A stretch of 25,719 bases of DNA from positions 1 through 25,719 of the forward strand of contig JBGZAX010000047.1 in NCBI GenBank assembly GCA_041844335.1. Direction: 5' to 3'. The position numbers were made by a program, and so were the translations under genes. This stretch comes from CAUUFM01 sp041844335. Lineage in GTDB: Bacteria; Bacillota; Clostridia; Lachnospirales; Lachnospiraceae. The notes under the pieces were generated by a model. That model searched no databases. It was not told where the DNA came from and saw only the letters and a program-made list of their open reading frames with translations. Shown here one piece after another: positions 14,626 to 22,788 of the stretch; position 1 is the stretch's first letter, and each line of letters begins with the position of its first letter.

Positions 14626-14735
14626 CCCTGACGCTGTTTATGCTTAGGGTTTTCACATATAATCATTACTCTGCCCTTGCGTTTAATGACCTTGCATTTT
14701 TCGCAAATAGGCTTTACTGATGCTCTGACTTTCAT
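14622..14735 (-). CDS. rpmJ: 50S ribosomal protein L36, zinc-binding form
   Basis: A 37-residue reading frame on the minus strand begins MKVRASVKPICEKCKVI and ends PKHKQRQG before TAA. Cys11, Cys14, Cys27 and His32 form the CCCH zinc ribbon of the C-plus L36 form. L36 is the smallest large-subunit protein, and its gene normally sits between infA and rpsM, as here. A perfect AAAGGAGG lies upstream of the ATG, and a strong promoter precedes it. Confidence 0.97.
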   Translation of the reverse strand: MKVRASVKPICEKCKVIKRKGRVMIICENPKHKQRQG

Positions 14736-14788
14736 TTGTTTCCTCCTTTGAAAAATCATTGCTAAATTTACCAATAATTAACCTATTT

Positions 14789-14817
14789 ATTTTATCACGG
14801 TTAATATAATTAGTCAA
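14789..14817 (-). promoter_or_regulatory. Internal promoter of the alpha operon, upstream of rpmJ
   Basis: On the minus strand TTGACT (14817-14812), exactly 17 nt, and TAAAAT (14794-14789) are preceded by TGA, giving an extended -10. It sits in the 103-nt gap between infA and rpmJ, one of the few sizeable gaps in the cluster. It would start a leader of about 45-50 nt before rpmJ. It should boost or uncouple rpmJ-rpsM-rpsK-rpsD-rpoA-rplQ from the upstream spc genes. Confidence 0.75.
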
Positions 14818-14838
14818 GTAAAACCAATCTTTAACTGT

Positions 14839-15057
14839 TTACTTATCTCTCCAAATAATTCTGCCCTTTGACAAATCATAAGGTGAGAGCTCCATTGTTA
14901 CCTTATCTCCGGGCAATATCTTAATAAAATTTTGTCTAAGCTTTCCGCTGATGTGAGCTAGTACCTCATGTCCATTTTCAAGATTAACCTTGAACATAGC
15001 ATTCGGTAATTTCTCCGAAACCACGCCTTCTATCTCTATAACATCGGCCTTTGACAT
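14839..15057 (-). CDS. infA: Translation initiation factor IF-1
   Basis: The 72-residue protein is a single S1/OB-fold domain: MSKADVIEIEGVVSEKLPNA, NGHEVLAHISGKLRQNFI, PGDKVTMELSPYDLSKGRI. IF-1 occupies the ribosomal A site during initiation. Its ATG follows the map TGA with no gap, and the GGAGG ribosome binding site lies in the last codons of map. The small KOW-domain gene found between map and infA in many clostridia is absent. Confidence 0.98.
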   Translation of the reverse strand: MSKADVIEIEGVVSEKLPNAMFKVNLENGHEVLAHISGKLRQNFIKILPGDKVTMELSPYDLSKGRIIWRDK

Positions 15058-15843
15058 TCACATACCTCCAAAATCCGGTTCGCTATCATCTGACAACAAT
15101 GTCAAAATTTCCGGCTCACCTTCGGTTACTACTATTGTATTCTCATAATGTGCTGATTTTGAGCCATCTGCTGAAACTACAGTCCACCCGTCTTTTAGCC
15201 ATTTTACCCTATAGGTACCGGCATTTATCATAGGCTCTATTGCAAGAGTCATACCCTTTTGCAATCTCGGACCTCTTCTGCTTTGTCTAAAATTAGGTAT
15301 TGCAGGATCCTCATGCAGACTAAGCCCTATACCGTGTCCGGTCAAGTCCTGTACTATGCCGTATCCAAAGCTTGAGATATAATTATCTATGGCATTGGAT
15401 ATGTCATACAGTCTGCACCCGACCTTAGCATGCTTAATTCCTTCAAAAAAACTCTGTCTTGTTTCTATAATAAGCCTTTTATCATCCTCCGAAATTTGAC
15501 CTACTCCAAAGGTTCTAGCGGCATCTGAATGATAGCCCTGCCAGATAAGTCCGCAATCCACGCTTACTATATCACCCTCCTGCAATATTTTATTCCTCTT
15601 GGGAATTCCGTGTACAACCTCTTCATTAACAGAAACACACACCGCAGCAGGAAAACCGTTATAATTCTTAAAATTAGGAACTCCGCCAAGCTTTTTAATT
15701 ATCTCTTCACCCTTATCGGATACGTCAAGCGTAGATACGCCCGCTTTTATAAAGCTCTTAAGTTCGCATAAAACCGTGTGCAGCTTATGGCAAGACTCAC
15801 GCATTAAATCTATTTCTCTATCTGTCTTTACAACTATAGCCAT
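15058..15843 (-). CDS. map: Type I methionine aminopeptidase
   Basis: The 261-residue enzyme removes N-terminal Met from nascent proteins in the cytoplasm. The five dimetal ligands are present: Asp96 and Asp107 (SVDCGLIWQGYHSDAAR), His170 (LTGHGIG), Glu203 (AIEPMIN) and Glu234 (AHYENTIVV). The substrate-positioning His78 (VVHGIP) is also present. Its C-terminus has a few extra acidic residues (SDDSEPDFGGM) beyond the catalytic fold. It lies between adk and infA, the standard spc-operon place, 13 nt after adk. Confidence 0.98.
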   Translation of the reverse strand: MAIVVKTDREIDLMRESCHKLHTVLCELKSFIKAGVSTLDVSDKGEEIIKKLGGVPNFKNYNGFPAAVCVSVNEEVVHGIPKRNKILQEGDIVSVDCGLIWQGYHSDAARTFGVGQISEDDKRLIIETRQSFFEGIKHAKVGCRLYDISNAIDNYISSFGYGIVQDLTGHGIGLSLHEDPAIPNFRQSRRGPRLQKGMTLAIEPMINAGTYRVKWLKDGWTVVSADGSKSAHYENTIVVTEGEPEILTLLSDDSEPDFGGM

Positions 15844-15856
15844 GAATATACCTCAA

Positions 15857-16498
15857 TTATGATACTACATTATAAATATCGGCTAATACAACATCAGGAG
15901 CTTTAGTTCCGTCAAACTCATATAAAATATTTAATTTTTTATAGTATTCAATCAAGGGTTCTGTGGTCTTATGATACACCGCAAGTCTATTCTTCACAGC
16001 CTCTTCGTTATCGTCAGCTCTTACTGTAAGCTCTGCACCACACTTATCACAAATGCCGTCCTTTTTCGGTTTCATACTGACCATATGATAAATACTTCCA
16101 CAAGCCGAACAAGTTCTTCTACCCACCATTCTGGCTATAATTTTTGCATCCTCTATCTCAATGTCTATAGCATAGTCAAGCTTCATATTAAGCTTTTTTA
16201 GAGTATCATCAAGTACCTCGGCCTGAACTATCGTTCTGGGAAATCCGTCAAGAATAAAGCCTTTTTGGCAATCATCATGTGACAATCTATCCACCACAAG
16301 CTCAACTGTAAGCTCATCAGGCACAAGTGCTCCTTTATCTATATAGCTCTTAACCTTTTTGCCAAGTTCAGTGCCGTTTTTGATATTCTCTCTAAAAATA
16401 TCTCCTGTAGAGATATGCGGTATGTTGAACTTCTTAACCATCTGTGAAGCAGCGGTGCCCTTTCCGGCACCCGGAGCTCCCAACATAACTATTCTCAT
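15857..16498 (-). CDS. adk: Adenylate kinase with zinc LID
   Basis: The 213-residue kinase interconverts ATP + AMP and 2 ADP. It has the P-loop GAPGAGKGT (7-15), the AMP-binding helix with STGDIFRENI and the DGFPRT motif (84-89). The LID domain is of the long type and has four zinc-binding Cys residues (130, 133, 150, 153), as in many Gram-positive adenylate kinases. It follows secY by 13 nt with a weak GGGTGA ribosome binding site. Confidence 0.98.
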   Translation of the reverse strand: MRIVMLGAPGAGKGTAASQMVKKFNIPHISTGDIFRENIKNGTELGKKVKSYIDKGALVPDELTVELVVDRLSHDDCQKGFILDGFPRTIVQAEVLDDTLKKLNMKLDYAIDIEIEDAKIIARMVGRRTCSACGSIYHMVSMKPKKDGICDKCGAELTVRADDNEEAVKNRLAVYHKTTEPLIEYYKKLNILYEFDGTKAPDVVLADIYNVVS

Positions 16499-16511
16499 CT
16501 AAATTCACCCG

Positions 16512-17819
16512 TTAATTATTCAAGAAACCTTTGTAGTTTCTAACCATCAGCTTTGATTTAATTTGTGTATTTGTCTCTAAAATTACACCCACTATGATTA
16601 TTAATGAGGTACCGCCAAATGAAACGTGGGCACCAAATAATCCTGAACATAAAATAGGGATTATGGCAACTATTATAAGTCCAACAGCGCCAATAAAAAT
16701 AATATAGCCCAAAATCTTCTGTAAATATTCGGATGTAGGCTTTCCGGGACGTATACCCGGTATAAAACCGCCTTGTTTTTTAATATTATCTGCTACCTCT
16801 ATCGGATTAAAGGTTAATGATGTATAAAAATATGCAAAGAAAATCAGTAATAGGATGTAAATAATAACACCCACGCTGTAGCTTATATGCTTAGGATTGA
16901 ACCAATTTCCCTGATTTAGCATATTAATAACCCAATTCTTAGAGGATTCCTTTCCCATAAATGCAAGTACAATCAGAGGTAAAGACATTAATGACGAGGC
17001 AAAGATTACAGGAATAACACCTGCAGTATTTACTTTTAGCGGAATATTTGAAGATTGTCCGCCAATTTGTCTTCTGCCCTGTACCTTCTTAGCGTATTGC
17101 ACCGGAATTTGTCTTTGGGCCCCGTTTAATAAAACTACCAAAACTGTCGTTCCTATTATAACCGCAGCTATAACAACAATTGCAACTATAGCTGAGCCCA
17201 CGGATTTTCCGGCAATAAACTGATTGCTTAAATTGTAAAGATCGTACGGTATTCTCGAAAGTATATTTATAATAAGCACTATAGAAACACCATTACCTAC
17301 TCCCTTGTCGGTGATCTGCTCTCCTACCCACATAAGTGCAGTAGATCCGGCTGTAGCAATAATAATCATCTGAATTACACTGAACGCATTATAATCGGCA
17401 ATCAATCCTTGTCTGCCGAAACCGATAGCTGTTCCCGCACTCTGTAAAATGGATAACGCAACTGTAGTATATCTGGTATAAACAGTAAGTGTCTTCCTGC
17501 CCTCTTCACCCTCTTTTTGCATCTCTTCAAGTTTTGGAATAGCAATAGTCAAAAGCTGTATAATAATTGAAGATGTGATATAAGGGGAAATACTCAGCGC
17601 AAAAATAGACATATGCTCAAATGAGCCGCCGGTAAAGGCATTGAGGAAACTGAAAGATCCCCCGCTATTATGTGCAAACCACTGAGAAAAAAAATCCCTA
17701 TTAACGCCGGGGATCGGAATTTGTGATCCCAATCTCACCACTATAAGCATAAGGAATGTAAAGAAAACCCTGCTTCTTATATCTTTGGTTTTAAATGCAC
17801 CTTTTACAGTTTCAAACAT
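16512..17819 (-). CDS. secY: Preprotein translocase subunit SecY
   Basis: The 435-residue protein spans the membrane ten times and forms the SecYEG protein-conducting channel. Signatures include the N-terminal QIPIPGVN, the plug/TM2 region (SPYITSSIIIQLL) and the basic cytoplasmic loops used by SecA and ribosomes. Further signatures are AQRQIPVQYAKKVQGRRQIGG and ADNIKKQGGFIPGIRPGKPT. The ATG overlaps the rplO stop by one base (TAATG), a tight coupling. Confidence 0.98.
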   Translation of the reverse strand: MFETVKGAFKTKDIRSRVFFTFLMLIVVRLGSQIPIPGVNRDFFSQWFAHNSGGSFSFLNAFTGGSFEHMSIFALSISPYITSSIIIQLLTIAIPKLEEMQKEGEEGRKTLTVYTRYTTVALSILQSAGTAIGFGRQGLIADYNAFSVIQMIIIATAGSTALMWVGEQITDKGVGNGVSIVLIINILSRIPYDLYNLSNQFIAGKSVGSAIVAIVVIAAVIIGTTVLVVLLNGAQRQIPVQYAKKVQGRRQIGGQSSNIPLKVNTAGVIPVIFASSLMSLPLIVLAFMGKESSKNWVINMLNQGNWFNPKHISYSVGVIIYILLLIFFAYFYTSLTFNPIEVADNIKKQGGFIPGIRPGKPTSEYLQKILGYIIFIGAVGLIIVAIIPILCSGLFGAHVSFGGTSLIIIVGVILETNTQIKSKLMVRNYKGFLNN

Positions 17820-18256
17820 TAAATCACCTCAGCTTTTCCGCCTAACGCTTCAATTTTCTCCTTAGCTTTTTGGCTGAATAAATTAGCCTGAATATTAAGT
17901 TTCTTTGTAAATTCCCCGTCACCTAAAATTTTAACGCCGTCTTTTCTATACTTGATAATTCCGTTTGCAATCAAATCATCTATAGTAACTGTAGCATCAT
18001 TTTCAAAACGTTCCAGTTTCTCTATATTAACAGCCACAATTTCTTTCTTATTAAAGTTCTTGAAACCTCTCTTAGGAAGTCTTCTATATAAAGGCATCTG
18101 ACCACCCTCAAATCCTATTCTGGGTGAACCGCTTCTTGCCTTTTGTCCCTTATGACCCTTACCTGATGTTTTTCCGTTACCAGAGGCATGACCTCTACCT
18201 CTTCTAAATCTTTTAGAAGTAGAACCAAGTGCTGGATGTAAATTTGATAAATCCAT
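17819..18256 (-). CDS. rplO: 50S ribosomal protein L15
   Basis: The 145-residue L15 begins MDLSNLHPALGSTSKRFRRGRGHASGNGKTSGKG, with the Gly/Arg/Lys-rich extension that threads into 23S rRNA. It continues with GGQMPLYRRLPKRGFKN. It shares one base with both neighbours (TAATG junctions with rpmD and secY). Confidence 0.98.
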   Translation of the reverse strand: MDLSNLHPALGSTSKRFRRGRGHASGNGKTSGKGHKGQKARSGSPRIGFEGGQMPLYRRLPKRGFKNFNKKEIVAVNIEKLERFENDATVTIDDLIANGIIKYRKDGVKILGDGEFTKKLNIQANLFSQKAKEKIEALGGKAEVI

Positions 18257-18441
18257 TATTGTACCTCCTCTACCTTTACTAAATGCTGTATCTGATGTAT
18301 CATTCCGCGAACGGCTGCATTATCAGGTCTTACAACACTTGACTGAAGTTTTCTTAATCCCATAGCCTTTACGGTAGCCCTATGTTTAGGTATGGCTCCT
18401 ATTGTAGACTTCACCAAGGTTATTTTAAGTTTCTCTGCCAT
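18256..18441 (-). CDS. rpmD: 50S ribosomal protein L30
   Basis: The 61-residue L30 shows KITLVKSTIGAIPKHRATVKAMGLRKL and the C-terminal GMIHQIQHLVKVEEV. The length and fold are normal for bacterial L30. It sits between rpsE and rplO, with AGGAGG preceding the ATG. Confidence 0.97.
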   Translation of the reverse strand: MAEKLKITLVKSTIGAIPKHRATVKAMGLRKLQSSVVRPDNAAVRGMIHQIQHLVKVEEVQ

Positions 18442-18454
18442 CTAAAATTCCTCC

Positions 18455-18964
18455 TTAGGCTAAAATCTCAGCCACACTCTTGCCACGTAGCCTTGCAACC
18501 TCCTCAGGAGATTTAACATTTCTTAAGGCTTTCAGTGTAGCCCAAACAACATTTTGCTTATTATTTGAACCAAGTGACTTTGATCTAATATTTTTAATTC
18601 CTGCAAGCTCGCACACCGTTCTTGTAGCACCTCCGGCAATTACACCGGTACCGTCAGGAGATCTCTTAAGTATTACGCTTGCTCCGTCAAATTTTCCGCT
18701 GAAATCATGTGGTATACTGTTATTTTTATCCAACGGAACCAAAATCATGTTCTTCATGGCATCTTCTTTACCTTTTCTTATAGCCTCAGGTATTTCAGCT
18801 GCCTTTCCAAGACCTGCTCCCACATGACCGTTACCATCTCCAACTACCACAAGTGCCGTGAATCTAAAGTTTCTACCGCCCTTAACAACCTTAGTTACAC
18901 GCTTGATTGCCACGACCTTGTCTTGTAATTCCAATGAGCTTACATCTATTTTTTCATGTCTCAT
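18455..18964 (-). CDS. rpsE: 30S ribosomal protein S5
   Basis: The 169-residue S5 has the N-terminal double-stranded-RNA-binding-like domain (VVAIKRVTKVVKGGRNFRF, VGDGNGHVGAGLGKAAEIPEAIRKG). The C-terminal domain has GTGVIAGGATRTVCELAGI. S5 lies at the mRNA entry site and affects decoding accuracy. Confidence 0.98.
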   Translation of the reverse strand: MRHEKIDVSSLELQDKVVAIKRVTKVVKGGRNFRFTALVVVGDGNGHVGAGLGKAAEIPEAIRKGKEDAMKNMILVPLDKNNSIPHDFSGKFDGASVILKRSPDGTGVIAGGATRTVCELAGIKNIRSKSLGSNNKQNVVWATLKALRNVKSPEEVARLRGKSVAEILA

Positions 18965-18981
18965 TTATCTTTTTCCTCCTA

Positions 18982-19350
18982 CTAAAACTGAAGTCCGGCT
19001 TCTCTTGCAGCATCAGCTAAGGCCTTAACCTTACCCTGATAAATATATCCGCCTCTGTCAAATACTACGTTTGATATGCCTTTTTCAATAGCTTTCTTCG
19101 CTATTACCTCACCCAGTCTTGTAGCTGCAGCAACATCATCCGTTTTTGTTAGCTCTGCTCTTAAATCTTTCTGTAACGTACAAGCAGAAACCAAAGTCTT
19201 TCCTACAGTATCATCTATAATCTGTGCATACATATGCTTGTTACTTCTGAATACACAAAGTCTGGGACAAGCGGCAGTTCCATTTATACGATAACGCATT
19301 CTTTTATGTTTCTTTAAACGCACATCGTTTCTTGACTTTTTGTTAATCAT
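18982..19350 (-). CDS. rplR: 50S ribosomal protein L18
   Basis: The 122-residue L18 has the KKHKRMRYRINGTAACPRLCVFRSNKHMYAQIIDD core and the closing FDRGGYIYQGKVKALADAAREAGLQF. It binds 5S rRNA with L5 in the central protuberance. It lies between rplF and rpsE. Confidence 0.98.
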   Translation of the reverse strand: MINKKSRNDVRLKKHKRMRYRINGTAACPRLCVFRSNKHMYAQIIDDTVGKTLVSACTLQKDLRAELTKTDDVAAATRLGEVIAKKAIEKGISNVVFDRGGYIYQGKVKALADAAREAGLQF

Positions 19351-19382
19351 AATTTAATTACTCACCTTTCTAAAAAATGGTT

Positions 19383-19922
19383 TTATTTCTTACCTGTCTT
19401 ACCTGCCTTACGACGGATAATCTCAGTAGAGTATTTGATTCCTTTGCCTTTATATGGCTCAGGTGGACGTTTCTCTCTGATCTGTGCCGCATACTGACCT
19501 ACCTTTTGTTTGTCAATACCGCTTACTGTTATTTTGTTTCCGTCTACAGCCGTTTCAATACCCTCCGGATCCTCCATCTCCACCGGATGCGAATATCCAA
19601 GGTTTAAGGTGAGCTTTTTACCCTGCTTTGCAACACGATAACCAACACCGTTTACCTCCAACACCTTTGAATAACCCTCACTTACACCAATAACCATATT
19701 ATTTAGTAAAGATCTTGTTAAACCGTGCAAAGCTTTGTTTTTTTTCAGGTCATTAGGTCTTTCTACTATTAACTGTCCATCTTCCAGCTTAAGCTTCATA
19801 GCAGCCGGCATTTGGCTCTCTAAAGTACCTTTTGGTCCCTTAATGCTTACCTGGTTGTTATCAGCAACATTCACTGTCACCGCTCCAGGAATTAAAATTG
19901 GCATTCTTCCTACTCTTGACAT
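19383..19922 (-). CDS. rplF: 50S ribosomal protein L6
   Basis: The 179-residue L6 begins MSRVGRMPILIPGAV, has two L6 domains (about 11-82 and 90-165), and ends near PEPYKGKGIKYSTEIIRRKAGKTGKK. It contacts the sarcin-ricin loop region near the factor-binding site. The 66-nt gap to rpsH contains an AGGAGG ribosome binding site and no clear structure. Confidence 0.98.
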   Translation of the reverse strand: MSRVGRMPILIPGAVTVNVADNNQVSIKGPKGTLESQMPAAMKLKLEDGQLIVERPNDLKKNKALHGLTRSLLNNMVIGVSEGYSKVLEVNGVGYRVAKQGKKLTLNLGYSHPVEMEDPEGIETAVDGNKITVSGIDKQKVGQYAAQIREKRPPEPYKGKGIKYSTEIIRRKAGKTGKK

Positions 19923-19988
19923 GCCTTACCTCCTTAAATTATCGGAAAATCCTAATTTTTTGATTCTCTGTTTTCTGGAACTTAAGTA

Positions 19989-20390
19989 TTACCAAACAAA
20001 TGCTAATACTTCTCCGCCTAAGCCCTGTTTTCTGGCTTCCTTATCAGTAATTACACCATGGTTTGTGGAAAGAATAGCCACTCCCAAACCGCCGAACACC
20101 TTAGGTACATCGTCCTTACCTACATAAGCTCTAAGACCGGGCTTGGAAATTCTCTTTAAACCGGAAATAACCTTTTCGTTCTTATCACTACCATATTTTA
20201 ATGCTATTCTAATAACCTTAACACCGTCTTCTTCAACGACATTGTATTTCTTTATATATCCTTCGTTCAGCAGTATTTCGGCAATAGCCAGCTTCATTTT
20301 TGAAGATGGAACATCGACCGTATCGTGCTTTGCGGTATTCGCATTACGAATTCTTGTAAGCATATCCGCGATTGGATCATTGGTTGTCAT
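19989..20390 (-). CDS. rpsH: 30S ribosomal protein S8
   Basis: The 133-residue S8 begins MTTNDPIADMLTRIRNANTAKHDTVDVPSSKMK and ends LSTNHGVITDKEARKQGLGGEVLAFVW. It binds helix 21 of 16S rRNA. In E. coli S8 represses the spc operon; I see no obvious equivalent target near rplE here. Confidence 0.98.
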   Translation of the reverse strand: MTTNDPIADMLTRIRNANTAKHDTVDVPSSKMKLAIAEILLNEGYIKKYNVVEEDGVKVIRIALKYGSDKNEKVISGLKRISKPGLRAYVGKDDVPKVFGGLGVAILSTNHGVITDKEARKQGLGGEVLAFVW

Positions 20391-20414
20391 TTCTCTACCT
20401 CCTAAAAATTTGAA

Positions 20415-20600
20415 TTACCAGCTAGCCTTTCTAACTCCGGGGATCTGTCCCTTATAAGCCAGTTCTCTAAAGCATACTCTACAAATACCGTATTTGCTGA
20501 GTACCGCATGCGGTCTTCCGCAAATCTTGCATCTTGTATATTCTCTAGTAGAAAATTTCTGCTTTTTTTGCTGCTTTATTTTCATTGATGTTTTAGCCAT
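20415..20600 (-). CDS. rpsN: 30S ribosomal protein S14, zinc-binding (type Z)
   Basis: The 61-residue S14 begins MAKTSMKIKQQKKQKF and has a CxxC-x12-CxxC zinc ribbon (Cys24, Cys27, Cys40, Cys43). The frame is open for nine codons upstream, but AGGAGG sits just before this ATG and the family begins here, so I start at 20600. Confidence 0.97.
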   Translation of the reverse strand: MAKTSMKIKQQKKQKFSTREYTRCKICGRPHAVLSKYGICRVCFRELAYKGQIPGVRKASW

Positions 20601-20610
20601 TTTTTCCTCC

Positions 20611-21156
20611 TTACGCCTGCTTTGCAAACGGCATATTGAACATAGTTAAAAGCTCTCTTGCCTCTTCATCGCTTTTAGCACTTGTTACAAAAATAATATC
20701 CATTCCTCTGATTTTATCAATCTTATCATAAGATATTTCGGGGAAAATCAATTGTTCTTTAATACCCAAAGCATAGTTTCCTCTACCGTCGAAGGAATTA
20801 GGATTAACTCCTCTAAAGTCACGCACACGAGGAAGTGCCAAATTTATAAGTCTGTCGGCAAACTCATACATTCTCTTACCTCTTAAAGTGACCTTGCAGC
20901 CAATCGGCATCCCCTCTCTCAACTTAAAATTCGCGACCGATTTCTTAGCTTTGGTAATAACACCCTTTTGTCCTGATATGGTAGCCATATCAGCTAAAGC
21001 GGCATCCAATACCTTTGCATTTTCTCTGGCTTCGCCTATACCCATGTTGATAACTATTTTCTCAAGCTTTGGAACCTGCATTTTGTTCTTATAGCTGAAT
21101 TTCTTCATCATAGCATCAACTATATCATTAAAATATATATCTTTTAACCTACTCAA
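20611..21156 (-). CDS. rplE: 50S ribosomal protein L5
   Basis: The 181-residue L5 begins MSRLKDIYFNDIVDAMMKKF. It has the KLEKIVINMGIGEARENAK, GCKVTLRGKRMYEF and LPRVRDFRGVN motifs of the 5S rRNA/P-site tRNA binding fold. The start codon is TTG at 21156-21154, with AGGAGG (21170-21165) 8 nt upstream and no usable ATG nearby. Confidence 0.97.
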   Translation of the reverse strand: MSRLKDIYFNDIVDAMMKKFSYKNKMQVPKLEKIVINMGIGEARENAKVLDAALADMATISGQKGVITKAKKSVANFKLREGMPIGCKVTLRGKRMYEFADRLINLALPRVRDFRGVNPNSFDGRGNYALGIKEQLIFPEISYDKIDKIRGMDIIFVTSAKSDEEARELLTMFNMPFAKQA

Positions 21157-21177
21157 TGTAAATGCCTCCTTTTACCA

Positions 21178-21486
21178 TTAGTCAATCGTTTTGCCGGTTT
21201 TTTTGGCATATCTGACCTTCTTGTCGCCCTCAATTCTAAAGCCGACTCTGCTTGGTGTTCCATTGTCACTGTACATTACATTGGATATATGTAATGGCGC
21301 TTCTTTTTCAATGATACCACCGTTTTGCATTCTTGCTGTTGGTTTTTGATGCTTATGAATTTTATTTATGCCCTCAACTAAGACCCTGTCCTTCTTGTGG
21401 TCTATAGCTAAAATTTTTCCCTCTTTATTCTTATCTTTTCCGGCGATAACCTTTACAGTATCACCCTTCTTTAATTTGCATGCCAT
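21178..21486 (-). CDS. rplX: 50S ribosomal protein L24
   Basis: The 102-residue L24 begins MACKLKKGDTVKVIAGKDKNKEG with the KOW motif and continues with LVEGINKIHKHQKP. The frame is open 14 codons further upstream into rplN, but AAGGAGG immediately precedes this ATG and homologues start here. L24 initiates large-subunit assembly. Confidence 0.96.
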   Translation of the reverse strand: MACKLKKGDTVKVIAGKDKNKEGKILAIDHKKDRVLVEGINKIHKHQKPTARMQNGGIIEKEAPLHISNVMYSDNGTPSRVGFRIEGDKKVRYAKKTGKTID

Positions 21487-21499
21487 CTGTCTTTCCTCC

Positions 21500-21868
21500 T
21501 TATAGGACTTCCGGAGCCAATGAAACAATCTTCATGAACTGTTTTTCACGCAGCTCTCTGGCTACCGGTCCAAAAATACGAGTACCCTTTGGAGTGTTGT
21601 CGTCCTTAATTATAACAGCTGCGTTCTCATCAAATCTGATATAAGAGCCATCAGGTCTTCTGGTCTTATGAACTGTTCTAACTACTACTGCCTTTACGAC
21701 ATCACCTTTTTTTACAACGCCTCCTGGTGTGGCGGATTTAACGCTGCAAATTATCTTATCTCCAACGAAGGCATATCTTGTGCCGGTTCCGCCTACTACA
21801 CGGATAACAAGCAATTCCTTAGCGCCGGTGTTATCGGCTACCTTCAGTCTTGATTCCTGCTGTACCAT
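21500..21868 (-). CDS. rplN: 50S ribosomal protein L14
   Basis: The 122-residue L14 begins MVQQESRLKVADNTGAKELLVIRVVGG and ends IFGPVARELREKQFMKIVSLAPEVL, as in all bacteria. It forms part of the inter-subunit bridge with 16S rRNA. Confidence 0.98.
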   Translation of the reverse strand: MVQQESRLKVADNTGAKELLVIRVVGGTGTRYAFVGDKIICSVKSATPGGVVKKGDVVKAVVVRTVHKTRRPDGSYIRFDENAAVIIKDDNTPKGTRIFGPVARELREKQFMKIVSLAPEVL

Positions 21869-21880
21869 ACGACTTCCTCC

Positions 21881-22141
21881 TTATTTTGCCTTCTCTACTA
21901 TCTGAACTAAACGCCATCTCTTGGTCTTGGACAGCGGTCTTGTTTCCATTACCTTTACTTTATCACCTACTCCACACTCATTATTCTCATCATGAGCTGT
22001 TAATTTATATGTGGATTTTACGACTTTGTTATAGAGAGGGTGCTTTACATGGTCCTGTACTGCTACTACGATACTCTTGTCCATCTTGTCACTAACAACG
22101 ATACCGATACGAGTCTTTCTTAAATTTCTCTCTTCTGACAC
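21881..22141 (-). CDS. rpsQ: 30S ribosomal protein S17
   Basis: The 86-residue S17 has RKTRIGIVVSDKMDKSIVV, then HPLYNKVVKSTYKLTAHDE and GDKVKVMETRPLSKTKRWRLV. It is an early 16S rRNA binder. It starts with GTG at 22141-22139, preceded by AAAGGAG at 6 nt. Confidence 0.97.
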   Translation of the reverse strand: MSEERNLRKTRIGIVVSDKMDKSIVVAVQDHVKHPLYNKVVKSTYKLTAHDENNECGVGDKVKVMETRPLSKTKRWRLVQIVEKAK

Positions 22142-22162
22142 GATATTCTCCTTTCAACTGCC

Positions 22163-22360
22163 TTACTTGCTATTGCTAATAAAAGTCTGTATTCTGGCTA
22201 TGTTTCTTCTAACCTCTTTAATTCTTGAGGTATTATCCAGCTGATTTGTAGCATTCTGGAACCTTAAGTTAAAAAGCTCCTTTTTAGCAGTTACTAATTC
22301 ATTATTTAGCTCAACCTTGGATTTTGAGCTTAGACTTTTTATATATTCTTTCGTCTTCAC
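22163..22360 (-). CDS. rpmC: 50S ribosomal protein L29
   Basis: The 65-residue coiled-coil protein has KSKVELNNELVTAKKELFNLRFQNATNQLDNTSRIKEVRRNIARI. L29 sits at the tunnel exit near the SRP docking site. It starts with GTG, overlapping the rplP TGA by 4 nt (GTGA). The ribosome binding site is weak (GGCGGTG), so it depends on coupling to rplP. Confidence 0.96.
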   Translation of the reverse strand: MKTKEYIKSLSSKSKVELNNELVTAKKELFNLRFQNATNQLDNTSRIKEVRRNIARIQTFISNSK

Positions 22361-22788
22361 TGTTTATCACCGCCTTCTAACTGTGCCTTTGTAACTATCT
22401 TACATTTACAAGGCAATTTGTGCATCGCCAGTCTTAATGCCTCTCTTGCAGTTTCTTCGGATACCCCTGATATTTCAAACATTACTCTGCCGGGTTTAAC
22501 CACTGCTACCCAATACTCCACAGCACCCTTACCGGAACCCATACGAGTACCTGCCGCACTCTTTGTTACAGGTTTGTCAGGGAAAATCTTTATGAATACC
22601 TTGCCACCTCTTTTGGTATATCTGGTCATAGCAATACGGGCTGCCTCTATCTGAATACTTCTTATCCAACAAGGCTCTGCAGCCACTATACCATATTCAC
22701 CATCTGTAATTCTATTTCCACGCATCGCTTTTCCGGTCATTCTTCCCCTGAATTGCTTACGATGCTTTACTCTCTTTGGCATTAACAT
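22357..22788 (-). CDS. rplP: 50S ribosomal protein L16
   Basis: The 143-residue L16 begins MLMPKRVKHRKQFRGRMTGKA and has KPVTKSAAGTRMGSGKGAVEYWVAVVKPG. It helps organise the A-site tRNA and peptidyl-transferase region. Its ATG shares one base with the rpsC stop (TAATG). Confidence 0.98.
   Translation of the reverse strand: MLMPKRVKHRKQFRGRMTGKAMRGNRITDGEYGIVAAEPCWIRSIQIEAARIAMTRYTKRGGKVFIKIFPDKPVTKSAAGTRMGSGKGAVEYWVAVVKPGRVMFEISGVSEETAREALRLAMHKLPCKCKIVTKAQLEGGDKQ

Noticed and set aside
14818..14846. Inverted repeat over the infA stop codon as a terminator
   Set aside because: The stem has a bulge and is followed by the rpmJ promoter, with no T-run.
20601..20627. Upstream extension of rpsN by nine codons
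   Set aside because: It lies within the rplE 3' end and the AGGAGG; family members start at the internal ATG, 20600.
21487..21528. Upstream extension of rplX by 14 codons
   Set aside because: It runs back through the ribosome binding site into rplN; AAGGAGG and the family N-terminus support the start at 21486.
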